Shown piece after piece: positions 14,736-21,406 of a stretch of DNA of 28,223 bases (positions are counted from its first letter, which is position 1; each line of letters opens with the position of its first letter). The position numbers were made by a program, and so were the translations under genes. Under the pieces are notes generated by a model, which saw only the letters and a list, made by a program, of their open reading frames with translations, did no database searches and was not told the DNA's origin. This DNA is from a virus: positions 1 through 28,223 of the IMG/VR virus record IMGVR_UViG_3300047457_000373; one strand, written 5' to 3'.

Positions 14736-15785
14736 CTATCTACCAATCTCGTTGAGGAACTGGCGTGGCAACTCACCGTCACGCAGACGGGAAAGCCTAC
14801 CCGTTCCCTGCTCAATCTCAAAGTCAATGTCGTCAAGCAGGTTGCCCGCTGGACGCTTGTTCTTCACGAGGTTGAGCGTGAGAGTGTGGGCATGGATGCG
14901 AGCGTTGTAGCGCAACAAATCGAGTTGCTCCATCGCACGTTCGCTGACGGTTGACCTGTCCAGTTTCGCTTCAAGTTCACGAATCTGTGACTCAATCTCA
15001 AACCGCTTGCGTCGCACACCGATGATGTGTGTCGCCTGCTGTTCGCCACCGAATGAACCCGACGAGATAGTCATGCGCCTACCGTCAGCACCAGACGAAC
15101 GGGAAGTCTGATGAAGCACCAGCAACGGCACATCATGCCGACGACCCCACGCTTTCAACGTGTTCGCCTTGGACGGTACGTCCTCGCCACCACCCTGAAG
15201 CAACTCAAGATAGTCGAACACTACGAGGTCGGGCTTCTGCCCCCACACATCGCATACCTCGCCCATCGCTTTCTCCATGTCGGACAAAGCCATCGGCTGG
15301 TCAAACACGGCAAGGTTGGGGAAGTACTCGTTCGCTGTCTCACGCAACAGATCAATGGCACGCTCATCGTCAGCGGCGATAGCACGCTCAAGATCAAACG
15401 CGTTCACGCCATGGATAACGCAAGCCAACTTGATGAGTACCAGGGTGCGCGGTTCGTCGGGGACGAAGTACACCACGTTCTTGTTGCGGTTGGTGCGCAA
15501 CATCTCCAACATGGTGAGCGTCTTGCCCGAGTGGGAGTAGCCAACGACGAGAGTCATTTCGCCAGGAGCAATGCCACGCATCTGATCATCAAGATCAGCG
15601 AAGCCCGTGTACACGCGTTCGTGTGGGGACTGTGCCCAACGCACAAACTCGTGAGCCGCTTCGTCAAGCGGACGGTAGTACACGTGCGGCTTGCTCTGCT
15701 CAACGGGTTCCGAGGCAGGGGACTCATCGTCCCCCGCCAAGGAAGCCCAACGAGAAGCGATCTCGTCTGTGTCAACCAACGTCAC
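14736..15785 (-). CDS. DnaB-like replicative helicase (RecA-fold ATPase), 349 aa
   Basis: The RecA-fold ATPase core begins near residue 58. Walker A is GYSHSGKT (82-89), the catalytic Glu is probably Glu111 in VPDEP, Walker B is LVVFDYLELL with Asp191, and the H4-like segment is LLVLHQTSR with Gln226. A Gly-rich loop (SSGSFGGEQQATHI) follows, as in DnaB family DNA-binding loops. The N-terminal DnaB domain is absent, which is common in phage versions. GTG 15785 is chosen because it overlaps the previous stop as GTGA; a TTG seven codons upstream is possible. It would form a hexamer that unwinds the fork with the adjacent primase. A long Arg/Glu helix near residues 254-285 may serve as linker. 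Confidence 0.85.
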   Translation of the reverse strand: MTLVDTDEIASRWASLAGDDESPASEPVEQSKPHVYYRPLDEAAHEFVRWAQSPHERVYTGFADLDDQMRGIAPGEMTLVVGYSHSGKTLTMLEMLRTNRNKNVVYFVPDEPRTLVLIKLACVIHGVNAFDLERAIAADDERAIDLLRETANEYFPNLAVFDQPMALSDMEKAMGEVCDVWGQKPDLVVFDYLELLQGGGEDVPSKANTLKAWGRRHDVPLLVLHQTSRSSGADGRRMTISSGSFGGEQQATHIIGVRRKRFEIESQIRELEAKLDRSTVSERAMEQLDLLRYNARIHAHTLTLNLVKNKRPAGNLLDDIDFEIEQGTGRLSRLRDGELPRQFLNEIGR

Positions 15786-16231
15786 TTGACGTTCTTCGGC
15801 GGCCAAAACGCCGCAGGCTCAACACCCTCAGGCGCGTCCGCCTGCTTGAACCAAGGGCGCTTCGTTCCGACAGCAGAGTCGCGGTTGTCCCACACTCGCC
15901 CAACGCCAGCCTTCTGGCACGCAGACACGAGCCAGTTCGGAAGGTCGCCATGCTGAGTGCCAGCAACGGTGACAGAGGAGGTGTCACGCGCAGGAGCGAG
16001 CGTCACCTGAATCGCGCTGGACGGGATGTCCGCTTCGGTCACCATCGTTGCCGTGGGGAACGCCGCCTTCACCATCTCCACGCCATTGGTGGTCTGAAGT
16101 TTGTCGTTCACAAAGTTGAAAGCCACGTCCCAATCGGAGAGCGTTGCTTCCAAGTTGTCTGACTTGACACACAGTTCAGCCGCGATCTTTGCGGCAACCT
16201 GCATGATGATTGACTGGTCCTTGCTAATCAT
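15782..16231 (-). CDS. Unknown replication-block protein, 149 aa
   Basis: Family not recognised. The N-terminal 60 residues form a mixed helical region. The C-terminal third has a distinct block: THGDLPNWLV-like sequence followed by VWDNRDS, KRPWFK and a final FWPPK. The density of Trp, Asp and Pro, with basic residues close by, suggests a small DNA- or nucleotide-binding module. Its place between a RecB/Cas4-like nuclease and a DnaB-like helicase makes a single-strand-binding or nuclease-partner role plausible, but this is inference. It starts as TAATG against the nuclease stop and ends as GTGA against the helicase, so it is tightly coupled to both. Confidence 0.7.
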   Translation of the reverse strand: MISKDQSIIMQVAAKIAAELCVKSDNLEATLSDWDVAFNFVNDKLQTTNGVEMVKAAFPTATMVTEADIPSSAIQVTLAPARDTSSVTVAGTQHGDLPNWLVSACQKAGVGRVWDNRDSAVGTKRPWFKQADAPEGVEPAAFWPPKNVK

Positions 16232-17055
16232 TACTTATCCCCTTCGGGGGTCAGGTCACTAGGTGACAGTTTGCTTCCCTTACAGATTGACCACCATGAA
16301 CACCACGTTTCACTACACAGGTAGTGCGTGTCATTCTTTGTCCATGATGTGTCAGTACCGAGCAACATCGTTGTCCGTACAAACGGGCGAACGATGTCTC
16401 GTAGCCACTCGGTGTGGCTTTCGTTGCGATGAACGGGCACGATCTGTGCCTTACCGCCACGAACCATAACGCCATACTTGAATGTTACAGGATACTCCAG
16501 CCAGCCCATGGCAACAGCGGCAGCCGAATACATCGTTGGCTGTACCGCTTGTGACTGTTTCTCTCTGGCGTTGTACTTGCGCCCCGCTGTCTTCCAGTCC
16601 CACACATCCGTGGTGGTAACGAGGTCAATCGTTCCCTTGCCATGAACACGCACGACACCAAGCGTTGGGTCTGTGAACTCATCGAGCAGGAACTCGAAAT
16701 CTTTCTCAACGGCAACGACCTCACCGACATGAGGGGCGACGTTGCGTTCCCACTCAGACACGAGTTCGCGAGCATGATCGTGAAGTTCCTCATTCGTGTA
16801 CTTCGTACGCATGAAAGGCTGGGCGATCAACTCATTCAGCGTTTCGTGCGCCACCTTAGTGCCACTACCCTTGCCCTCCAGAATGGTGGCAATGCCAGCA
16901 TGAACAGCCGTACCAAGAATGGTGGCATCATTAGGCATAGACCACTCGGGACGGATGATTGCTTGCCTGCCTCGCTCGGCGCACATCATCGCGTCGTTTA
17001 TCCACGACTGCCTGACATACACATCAGCGCCATCTGACCTTTGTTCAACTCTCAT
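16231..17055 (-). CDS. RecB/Cas4-like PD-(D/E)XK nuclease, 274 aa
   Basis: The sequence follows the RecB/Cas4 nuclease order: GTAVHAG with His52, VVAVEKDFEF with Glu117, GKGTIDLV with Asp144, VWDWKTAG with Asp153 and Lys155, then QAVQPTMY (Gln169 or Gln172, Tyr176). Four cysteines at 25, 247, 252 and 258 match the arrangement of the iron-sulfur cluster found in Cas4, AddB and related exonucleases. The likely activity is metal-dependent exonuclease action on DNA ends. In phages it is usually placed in recombination or replication. The start has AAGGTG just upstream and overlaps the previous gene by eleven bases. No CRISPR array or Cas1/Cas2 is present, so a role in spacer acquisition is not supported. 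Confidence 0.85.
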   Translation of the reverse strand: MRVEQRSDGADVYVRQSWINDAMMCAERGRQAIIRPEWSMPNDATILGTAVHAGIATILEGKGSGTKVAHETLNELIAQPFMRTKYTNEELHDHARELVSEWERNVAPHVGEVVAVEKDFEFLLDEFTDPTLGVVRVHGKGTIDLVTTTDVWDWKTAGRKYNAREKQSQAVQPTMYSAAAVAMGWLEYPVTFKYGVMVRGGKAQIVPVHRNESHTEWLRDIVRPFVRTTMLLGTDTSWTKNDTHYLCSETWCSWWSICKGSKLSPSDLTPEGDK

Positions 17056-17494
17056 TGTTCACCTTGTCCAACGTACGCCGGCGCAGATGCGCCGCGTACG
17101 TCTTGGTTAGTTCCAATCCGTACTTGGATTGGAGATGGATACGAACAGCCGTAGTCGTGGCCCCGTTGATGAACATACGCTGAACCTCGTTCATCTGTTC
17201 GGGCGACATCAGGGTCTTGCGCTCACTCTTGTTACGCTTGCGTTCTTCCTCAGAAAGAACCTCAAGTTTGTATTGTACCACATACTCATCGTGAAGCATG
17301 GTCTGCGCCACGAGAAGTTCCAGAATGGTTGCGTCAGTCCAAGGCGTAGACAGACCAAGACGCTCCGCTATGACCTTCGTGAACCAGCCATCGTTCGCCC
17401 AATCCGAAAGGATTGGCGATGGCTCGGTGACGATGACATCACAGAGACAGTCGGGGTCGTGACCTTTGACAGGGCAACGGGTAGGGTCGGACAT
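17045..17494 (-). CDS. Zn-site plus HTH protein, first gene of replication block, 149 aa
   Basis: The N-terminus carries Cys7, His12, Cys16 and Cys18 in a CxxxxHxxxCxC pattern that could bind one zinc. Residues about 28-60 are helical. The C-terminal 55 residues (SPEQMNEVQRMF..GATTTAVRIHLQSKYG) look like a helix-turn-helix, with a basic end. A DNA-binding role, perhaps as regulator or origin-binding factor for the replication operon, fits its position as the first gene. A strong ribosome site (AAGGAGG, four bases before ATG) and a long structured leader precede it. No known named family is assigned. Confidence 0.75.
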   Translation of the reverse strand: MSDPTRCPVKGHDPDCLCDVIVTEPSPILSDWANDGWFTKVIAERLGLSTPWTDATILELLVAQTMLHDEYVVQYKLEVLSEEERKRNKSERKTLMSPEQMNEVQRMFINGATTTAVRIHLQSKYGLELTKTYAAHLRRRTLDKVNNES

Positions 17495-17525
17495 TCGTCC
17501 TCCTTGTCTTTGTCGTAGTTACCTA

Positions 17526-17552
17526 ATCCACGGCGCTTCGAGCGCCGTGGAT
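17526..17552 (-). promoter_or_regulatory. Perfect 12-bp hairpin in leader of replication operon
   Basis: ATCCACGGCGCT and AGCGCCGTGGAT pair perfectly around a 3-base loop (CGA on the minus strand). The hairpin lies directly after the TACAGT of the promoter-like element and about 30 bases before the first gene's ATG. No T-run follows on either strand, so it is more likely a 5'-end mRNA structure than a terminator. Confidence 0.6.
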
Positions 17553-17570
17553 ACTGTATCCCCCTAGCAA
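17553..17570 (-). promoter_or_regulatory. Promoter-like element TAGGGG-N2-TACAGT (weak palindrome relative)
   Basis: On the minus strand TAGGGGGATACAGT lies 58 bases before the ATG of the replication operon. It matches the element at 24345-24358 at 12 of 14 positions, and both are followed at once by a GC-rich hairpin. TACAGT fits a TANNNT -10 shape, but no good -35 is visible at 17 bases. Confidence 0.4.
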
Positions 17571-17585
17571 CTTCTGACGAAGTTG
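17568..17585. promoter_or_regulatory. Small hairpin upstream of replication operon
   Basis: CAACTTC and GAAGTTG form a 7-bp stem around TGAC. It overlaps the promoter-like element's upstream side, so it could be a DNA-level operator as easily as an RNA structure. The rest of 17495-17667, outside the named elements, holds no gene that I can support. Confidence 0.3.
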
Positions 17586-17625
17586 ATTGTAGCAACGGGG
17601 TTTGTCAACTGGTGGGTAGAGACGA

Positions 17626-17667
17626 CGAAAGCCCCCGACACAGGGGCGCTGTGCCGAGGGCGTTTCG
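17626..17667 (-). terminator. Intrinsic terminator of the amidoligase unit
   Basis: A long imperfect hairpin starts directly after the TAA of the 46-aa zinc-ribbon gene: CACAG/CTGTG, CG/CG and GCCC/GGGC stems with two mismatches, extended by CGAAA/TTTCG with one bulge, and a 5-base loop. On the minus strand the stem ends GGGCTTTCG followed by TCGTCTCT, a modest U-rich tail. It marks the end of the seven-gene leftward unit. Confidence 0.7.
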
Positions 17668-17808
17668 TTACTTGCCTTGCGGAACCATCTTGACCCAGCC
17701 ACCACGGTGCTTGATACAAGACGGTGGTTCCGATAATACCACATGGGTTGTCAACTTAGTGCCACACTTGGGGCATACCCAGCGTTCCGTGTTGTCAGAA
17801 CGGTTCAT
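17668..17808 (-). CDS. Small zinc-ribbon protein, 46 aa
   Basis: A short gene with a clear metal-binding pattern: WVCPKCG (Cys12, Cys15), then PPSCIKH (Cys31 and His34), giving a CxxC...CxxH zinc site. The rest is short and basic at the end. It overlaps the upstream gene by 14 bases and is followed without a gap by a terminator hairpin, both of which support it as a real last gene. There is no strong ribosome site, so translation probably depends on the preceding gene. Small zinc ribbons like this occur widely in phages, often without known roles. A regulatory or adaptor function is possible. Confidence 0.7.
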   Translation of the reverse strand: MNRSDNTERWVCPKCGTKLTTHVVLSEPPSCIKHRGGWVKMVPQGK

Positions 17809-18055
17809 CGGGCATGGGTTCTGGCTGGAACCAGCGCACGAGATCAAGCGCGCTCAGGTAGTCATCCACTTGCTCAACGATTTCCTGAGGCAACTGATTC
17901 AAGATGAAACGCTTCTTGTTCTTGTTGTCGTTGACATACAGCCCGCCCTCCGTGCTCCATTGGAGTTCGTGAGAACGGACGTTACCGTGCTCATCGAAAT
18001 CCACGAAGACAAGAGGGGAGTACACCATCGTGTACGGGGTTGATGCTTCTCTCAT
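17795..18055 (-). CDS. Unknown small protein in amidoligase unit, 86 aa
   Basis: Not recognised. The first 45 residues look beta-rich (MVYSPLVFVDFDEHGNV, then a Gly-containing turn), followed by a basic NKNKKRF segment and an acidic helical C-terminus ending in Pro/Glu. It could be a small alpha/beta binding protein. A near-ideal AGGAGG lies five bases before the ATG, and the preceding gene's TAG is part of the same stretch. It sits next to last in a seven-gene unit whose identifiable members are an amidoligase and a glutamine amidotransferase. Confidence 0.65.
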   Translation of the reverse strand: MREASTPYTMVYSPLVFVDFDEHGNVRSHELQWSTEGGLYVNDNKNKKRFILNQLPQEIVEQVDDYLSALDLVRWFQPEPMPDEPF

Positions 18056-18063
18056 GCTTCCTC

Positions 18064-18498
18064 CTAGTTGTTTGCTGATTGGATTGCCCGAAGTTCTCGG
18101 ATTGCGTCACCGAACATACCTTCACCATTCGGTACTTCCTCAATCGTTTCGCCCTTGAACTGGAGAGCGATACGTTCCTCTCCGTTGTGGAAGTAGACGA
18201 TGACACGGACACGGCGACGTTCCTCGCCCCCCACTTCCTCGTTGTCCTCCGTGACAGGGGTAGCCCAGCCGTACATCATCATCATGTACTCCTGTGCGCT
18301 GTCCTTTGGCGTTGACTGAACACACAGGGGGAGCAGATGGTACGGGTCTTGCGTTGGCAAGACCTGAATGTCCCACTCGTTGAGGCTACTACCCCTTGCC
18401 CACACGCTGGCATACTGGTCGTTCCACGAGTCGGCATTCGTTGCCCACACAAGAAACGAGTTGAAGAGTTCATCGTTGGTGCTGAGTTTGTTGTTCAT
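18064..18498 (-). CDS. Unknown protein in amidoligase unit, 144 aa
   Basis: Not recognised. The N-terminal half is rich in Asn, Ser, Asp and Trp, suggesting a globular domain with several turns. The middle has an acidic run followed by an Arg-rich strand (ERRRVRVIVYFHNG), and the C-terminus is amphipathic. There is no signal peptide, membrane helix or recognisable catalytic signature. AAAGG is well spaced before the ATG. It belongs to the amidoligase unit and is a reasonable candidate for a substrate, partner or inhibitor of that system, purely by position. Confidence 0.65.
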   Translation of the reverse strand: MNNKLSTNDELFNSFLVWATNADSWNDQYASVWARGSSLNEWDIQVLPTQDPYHLLPLCVQSTPKDSAQEYMMMMYGWATPVTEDNEEVGGEERRRVRVIVYFHNGEERIALQFKGETIEEVPNGEGMFGDAIRELRAIQSANN

Positions 18499-18507
18499 GG
18501 TTGCCTT

Positions 18508-18705
18508 TCAGTTAGTGAGTTGGTCAAGAATCTGACGTTGAATGTTGGCTAGCAGGTTGAGGTCAGAGAGCGCATCGCTACCCCGATGAGAGTCAGTACC
18601 CAGACGGGCAACCTTACTATTGAGGTTGTCAATCGCAATACCGATTGTCTTGTGAAGAGCAGACAACTCCTCAAAGGTTACATCAAGACTGAGTGTCGGT
18701 TCCAT
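18508..18705 (-). CDS. Small coiled-coil-like protein, 65 aa
   Basis: Not recognised. Two helices rich in Leu, Ile, Ala and Asp/Asn are separated by a short basic/Gly turn (RLGTDSHRGSD), a helical hairpin that could dimerise. Its ATG overlaps the previous gene's stop as TAATG, and AAGGA lies upstream within that gene. It follows a one-helix membrane peptide in the amidoligase unit, so the two may act as a pair, but no direct sign of this is visible. Confidence 0.65.
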   Translation of the reverse strand: MEPTLSLDVTFEELSALHKTIGIAIDNLNSKVARLGTDSHRGSDALSDLNLLANIQRQILDQLTN

Positions 18706-18824
18706 TATTCGTTATCCTTCCGTAGTTCGTAGAGAGCATGATTGTATCCGACATGAAACGAGAACGCCATCAGGCCGACGACGATTCCCGCCCACAAGAA
18801 TGAGATGAGCAATACCCAGTTCAT
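18705..18824 (-). CDS. One-helix membrane peptide, 39 aa
   Basis: A short gene with one strong membrane segment: residues about 3-25 (WVLLISFLWAGIVVGLMAFSF) are almost all hydrophobic, followed by a polar, charged tail ending in RKDNE. The topology is probably N-out or N-in with a short cytoplasmic tail; charges do not settle it. AAAGGAAG precedes the ATG, which sits directly after the amidotransferase stop, and its own stop overlaps the next ATG as TAATG. It is the only clear membrane protein in the window, so it could tether the amidoligase system to the membrane or be a small holin-like peptide; neither is shown. Confidence 0.7.
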   Translation of the reverse strand: MNWVLLISFLWAGIVVGLMAFSFHVGYNHALYELRKDNE

Positions 18825-19676
18825 TTACTTCCTTTCCAATTGTAGTTTCGGATGCCAACAGTAGCAGGACGAGTAGTCCTTCTCGCAGAACCAGCACGTG
18901 CCGCACTCGGGGCAGGCACGAGGCTCGTCATCAGCGAGATCAATAGCAGTTGTCAGGTCGCACACATTACAACGCCAGTCAACAATCTCGTCCTCGTAGT
19001 ACCACTCGTCTTGCTCCTCGTCCCACTGCCACGAGTTGTTGATGACAAGCGCATCATCTTGTGGGGTGTAGCCGTGACCGTTGTATGAACGCAACGACGC
19101 AGACGAATACGACATCCACGAGTTGTAGTTCTTGGTGTACGACGAGTTGGAATACCACACGCCCTTGTCCCAGTGACCGAGCCGTTCGTTCACGATGTAG
19201 AACGGATGATCGAGTTGCGGATTGGCGGAAACAATAGCCAACTTGGAACCCGTCGCAAAGGATTCCAAGTCTGCGAAGCCTTGCGGTGTGTCCAACATTT
19301 CCTTGATACCCATCGTCGGCAGCCACTCCTCAGCGAACTGACGAGTGTCAGACTTGCCATCTTGTTCCTTGATGGGAAGCATGCCGTTGTGCGCAAGCAC
19401 GATGGCGTCATCCACTACGAACGGATGGCAGTTGTCCAGATTCGTAGCACCATGCGTGGTGATACGGAGATGGAAGATGGAATGGCTATCGGGGAACCGC
19501 TTGCGGAGATCAAAGAACTCCTTGATGGTGTCCTCAATAGACATGGACTTGTAGTACAAGACTTCCTTGTTGGTGCGCACAGCGAACCCGAACCCATCAG
19601 GATTGTTGTTCGCGGCACGACGCAAGGCTTTCTTGGACGGGTTGCTATTGGGTGAAGCGTAGATGAGCAAACACAT
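18825..19676 (-). CDS. Class II glutamine amidotransferase with Cys-rich C-terminus, 283 aa
   Basis: An Ntn-type (class II) glutamine amidotransferase. Met is followed by Cys2, the expected nucleophile, in MCLLIYA. Other family signatures are present and intact: NNPDGFGFA (25-32), HLRITTHG (Arg71, Thr73, Gly76), NCHPF (82-86), and AHNG (Asn97, Gly98, oxyanion hole). The reaction is release of ammonia from glutamine for a partner enzyme. The C-terminal 50 residues carry eight cysteines (236, 239, 255, 258, 261, 264, 271, 273) that look like one or two zinc ribbons and are unusual for the family. ATG 19676 is chosen because it exposes Cys2 and has GGAG nine bases upstream. It lies just downstream of the amidoligase, its likely partner. 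Confidence 0.88.
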   Translation of the reverse strand: MCLLIYASPNSNPSKKALRRAANNNPDGFGFAVRTNKEVLYYKSMSIEDTIKEFFDLRKRFPDSHSIFHLRITTHGATNLDNCHPFVVDDAIVLAHNGMLPIKEQDGKSDTRQFAEEWLPTMGIKEMLDTPQGFADLESFATGSKLAIVSANPQLDHPFYIVNERLGHWDKGVWYSNSSYTKNYNSWMSYSSASLRSYNGHGYTPQDDALVINNSWQWDEEQDEWYYEDEIVDWRCNVCDLTTAIDLADDEPRACPECGTCWFCEKDYSSCYCWHPKLQLERK

Positions 19677-19699
19677 TTGATGTATCTCCTGTTCTGTGG

Positions 19700-20920
19700 T
19701 CAGAGACCACGGGTAGTGACGAGTGACTGAGCGTGCGTGAACTCTGGCTGAGCGAACAGCCACTCACGATACGCTGGCCACAGAATGTTCTTGTGCGAGT
19801 CAAGTGAAGTGAACTTGGTCTGCTTGGTGTACTGCCACAACGAGTGCGTGAACTCCAACACACCCTTGACAGTCTGCTCTCTGAGACTGCCACGGAAGTA
19901 GCGCAGTTCCACAGTGTTGCGGTTTTGGAGATTGACTGCGACATAACGGTCGCCGTTCACTTCCAATCCCATCGCCTGCTTCACTCTGTCCATCTTGACA
20001 TCGTGGTTCCAGTCACGAATCGTGCGTCCGAACTTGGAGTAGGTGGACTCACGACCCGCCAACTTGACAAGTTCATTGATGTTCTTGTCATGAAATTGGA
20101 GGAACGCACCGAGGTGGAGTTTGCTAAACGATGACTTGCTGATGTGAACATGAAGCCCAGCGCCAGCGCCACGCCACGATGTCATACCGAAATCGGTAGC
20201 AAGTTTGTTGAGCATGTGCCACGGGAACAACTCCAAGTGGGTGCGATAGTCACACGGTTCGGTGACAATCTCAAACCCAGAGATGCTTCCGTCCTCCTTC
20301 ATGATGAGGTAGTCGTCAGGCGATGCGTCACGCAGAGCGATAGCACCACGCTCACGCAACTCGTAACCCGACCCCTCTCGCATGTTGGTCTCCAACTCAA
20401 AGCCGAGATACGGAATCTCGTGACGACCACGACCAGTGAGAACACAGTCGTTGATGGCGGCATCCCAATGACGGAACACGCTACCCAACTTGGTTGAGTA
20501 CGACCTGATGACATTAGACGGATATTCATAGTCACAGTCATCACCGTAGTGCTCATCCTCAATCACGATTAGGCAATCGTCACAGTAAGGACCATCGCGG
20601 AAGTCGGGATAGTTGGACTGGTGCGCCCAGATGGTGTCATCGCAACGCTCACATGTGTTGTGAGTTTCGCAATAGCAATCCTCGCAATAGATCTCGCCGT
20701 TCAGCGAGGATGGATAGCGATTTGTTTCTGGCGTCGGCTCGTTACATTCGTGGCAGACGAAGAAACATTCCTCGCAATACATGTGATAGCGCTGACGCCA
20801 GCGGTGCTGTTCGTCATACGAGTATCCGTCCGCGACGGACGTAAGCAAACCCCCCTCGCCACAGTTGTGGCACTCACTAATCGGTGGTTCCTCGGGAACG
20901 AAATCCTCTGCTGATGTCAT
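19700..20920 (-). CDS. Zinc-ribbon GS-like amidoligase (COOH-NH2 ligase), 406 aa
   Basis: The C-terminal two thirds match putative amidoligase (Amidoligase_2, glutamine-synthetase-like fold): GFELETN (173-179, with Glu175 and Glu177), KEDGSISGFEIVTEP (208-222), GLHVHIS (255-261, with His257 and His259), and VNLQNRNTVELRYFRG (329-344, with Glu338 and Arg340). These enzymes use ATP to join a carboxyl and an amine, forming amide or peptide-like bonds. Residues 17-129 hold an array of cysteines (17, 20, 49, 52, 56, 59, 79, 82, 84, 90, 93, 113, 116, 129), consistent with three treble-clef or zinc-ribbon units, a possible substrate reader. The class II amidotransferase follows after 23 bases. GAAAGGAAAG precedes the ATG. 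The target is unknown. Confidence 0.85.
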   Translation of the reverse strand: MTSAEDFVPEEPPISECHNCGEGGLLTSVADGYSYDEQHRWRQRYHMYCEECFFVCHECNEPTPETNRYPSSLNGEIYCEDCYCETHNTCERCDDTIWAHQSNYPDFRDGPYCDDCLIVIEDEHYGDDCDYEYPSNVIRSYSTKLGSVFRHWDAAINDCVLTGRGRHEIPYLGFELETNMREGSGYELRERGAIALRDASPDDYLIMKEDGSISGFEIVTEPCDYRTHLELFPWHMLNKLATDFGMTSWRGAGAGLHVHISKSSFSKLHLGAFLQFHDKNINELVKLAGRESTYSKFGRTIRDWNHDVKMDRVKQAMGLEVNGDRYVAVNLQNRNTVELRYFRGSLREQTVKGVLEFTHSLWQYTKQTKFTSLDSHKNILWPAYREWLFAQPEFTHAQSLVTTRGL

Positions 20921-20964
20921 GGTTACTTTCCTTTCTGTTGTTGTTGGTTGTTGTTGCTTCCGAG

Positions 20965-20982
20965 TTGATAGGAACCTATCAA
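20965..20982 (-). promoter_or_regulatory. Palindromic element copy 1, heading the amidoligase unit
   Basis: TTGATAGGAACCTATCAA: two 8-base arms around AA. On the minus strand it lies 44 bases before the amidoligase ATG and supplies tandem TGA-TAG stops for the preceding gene. The leader between it and the ribosome site is rich in CAA repeats and looks unstructured. Probable operator or promoter core. Confidence 0.6.
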
Positions 20983-21377
20983 ATCAGACCTCGCTCCATG
21001 CGATACTCCATCAGAGTGGAGCCACCGACATAGACCTCTGCGTCCCACACGCAAGTTGTGGACGCGTACATGTCGTCCAAGAAACGAATCGCTTCGTCCT
21101 GTGAACGGAAGTTGTGCGAGAGCAGAATGTGCTCATGCGGGAATGGCATCTCTGCGATGACGAGATGCCCATTCATTCTCGCATCGCTGGATGGACGCAC
21201 ATGAAATGCGCGCACTATTTCCATCATGCCCCACCATTCATTCATGTCATCAGTTGACAAGTGAACGAACCCGTCATCCTTGTACCACCAACGACCGCGA
21301 GACTGTACTGCGACGAGTCCAGACCAATAGTGGCCCTGCCACTTCATGTAGAACTCGCCCTTGTTCTGCGGACGCAT
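20979..21377 (-). CDS. Unknown protein, 132 aa
   Basis: Not recognised. The protein is Trp-, His- and Met-rich with a mixed alpha/beta look: a strand-like FYMKWQGHYW, an RWWYKDD turn, then helices and strands ending at LMEYRMERG. The frame is open further upstream, but ATG 21377 is preferred because AAAGGTG lies seven bases before it; longer starts overlap the upstream gene and lack such a site. Its TGA stop, backed by an in-frame TAG, is inside the palindromic element that heads the amidoligase unit, which suggests that this is the last gene of its own unit. Confidence 0.65.
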   Translation of the reverse strand: MRPQNKGEFYMKWQGHYWSGLVAVQSRGRWWYKDDGFVHLSTDDMNEWWGMMEIVRAFHVRPSSDARMNGHLVIAEMPFPHEHILLSHNFRSQDEAIRFLDDMYASTTCVWDAEVYVGGSTLMEYRMERGLI

Positions 21378-21406
21378 GACCGCCCACCTTTCATTTGTCT
21401 GTGTGT

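Noticed and set aside
15111-15956. Long rightward open frame (281 aa) opposite the helicase gene
   Set aside because: It is antisense to clear Walker A and Walker B coding sequence, has no ribosome site, and its Arg/His-rich composition is that of a mirror frame.
16231-17055. CRISPR-related Cas4 role
   Set aside because: No repeat-spacer array and no Cas1 or Cas2 are present. RecB/Cas4-like nucleases are common phage recombination proteins.
17523-17744. Leftward 73-aa open frame across the terminator
   Set aside because: It crosses the terminator and leader hairpins and conflicts with the 46-aa zinc-ribbon gene, which has a clear metal-site pattern.
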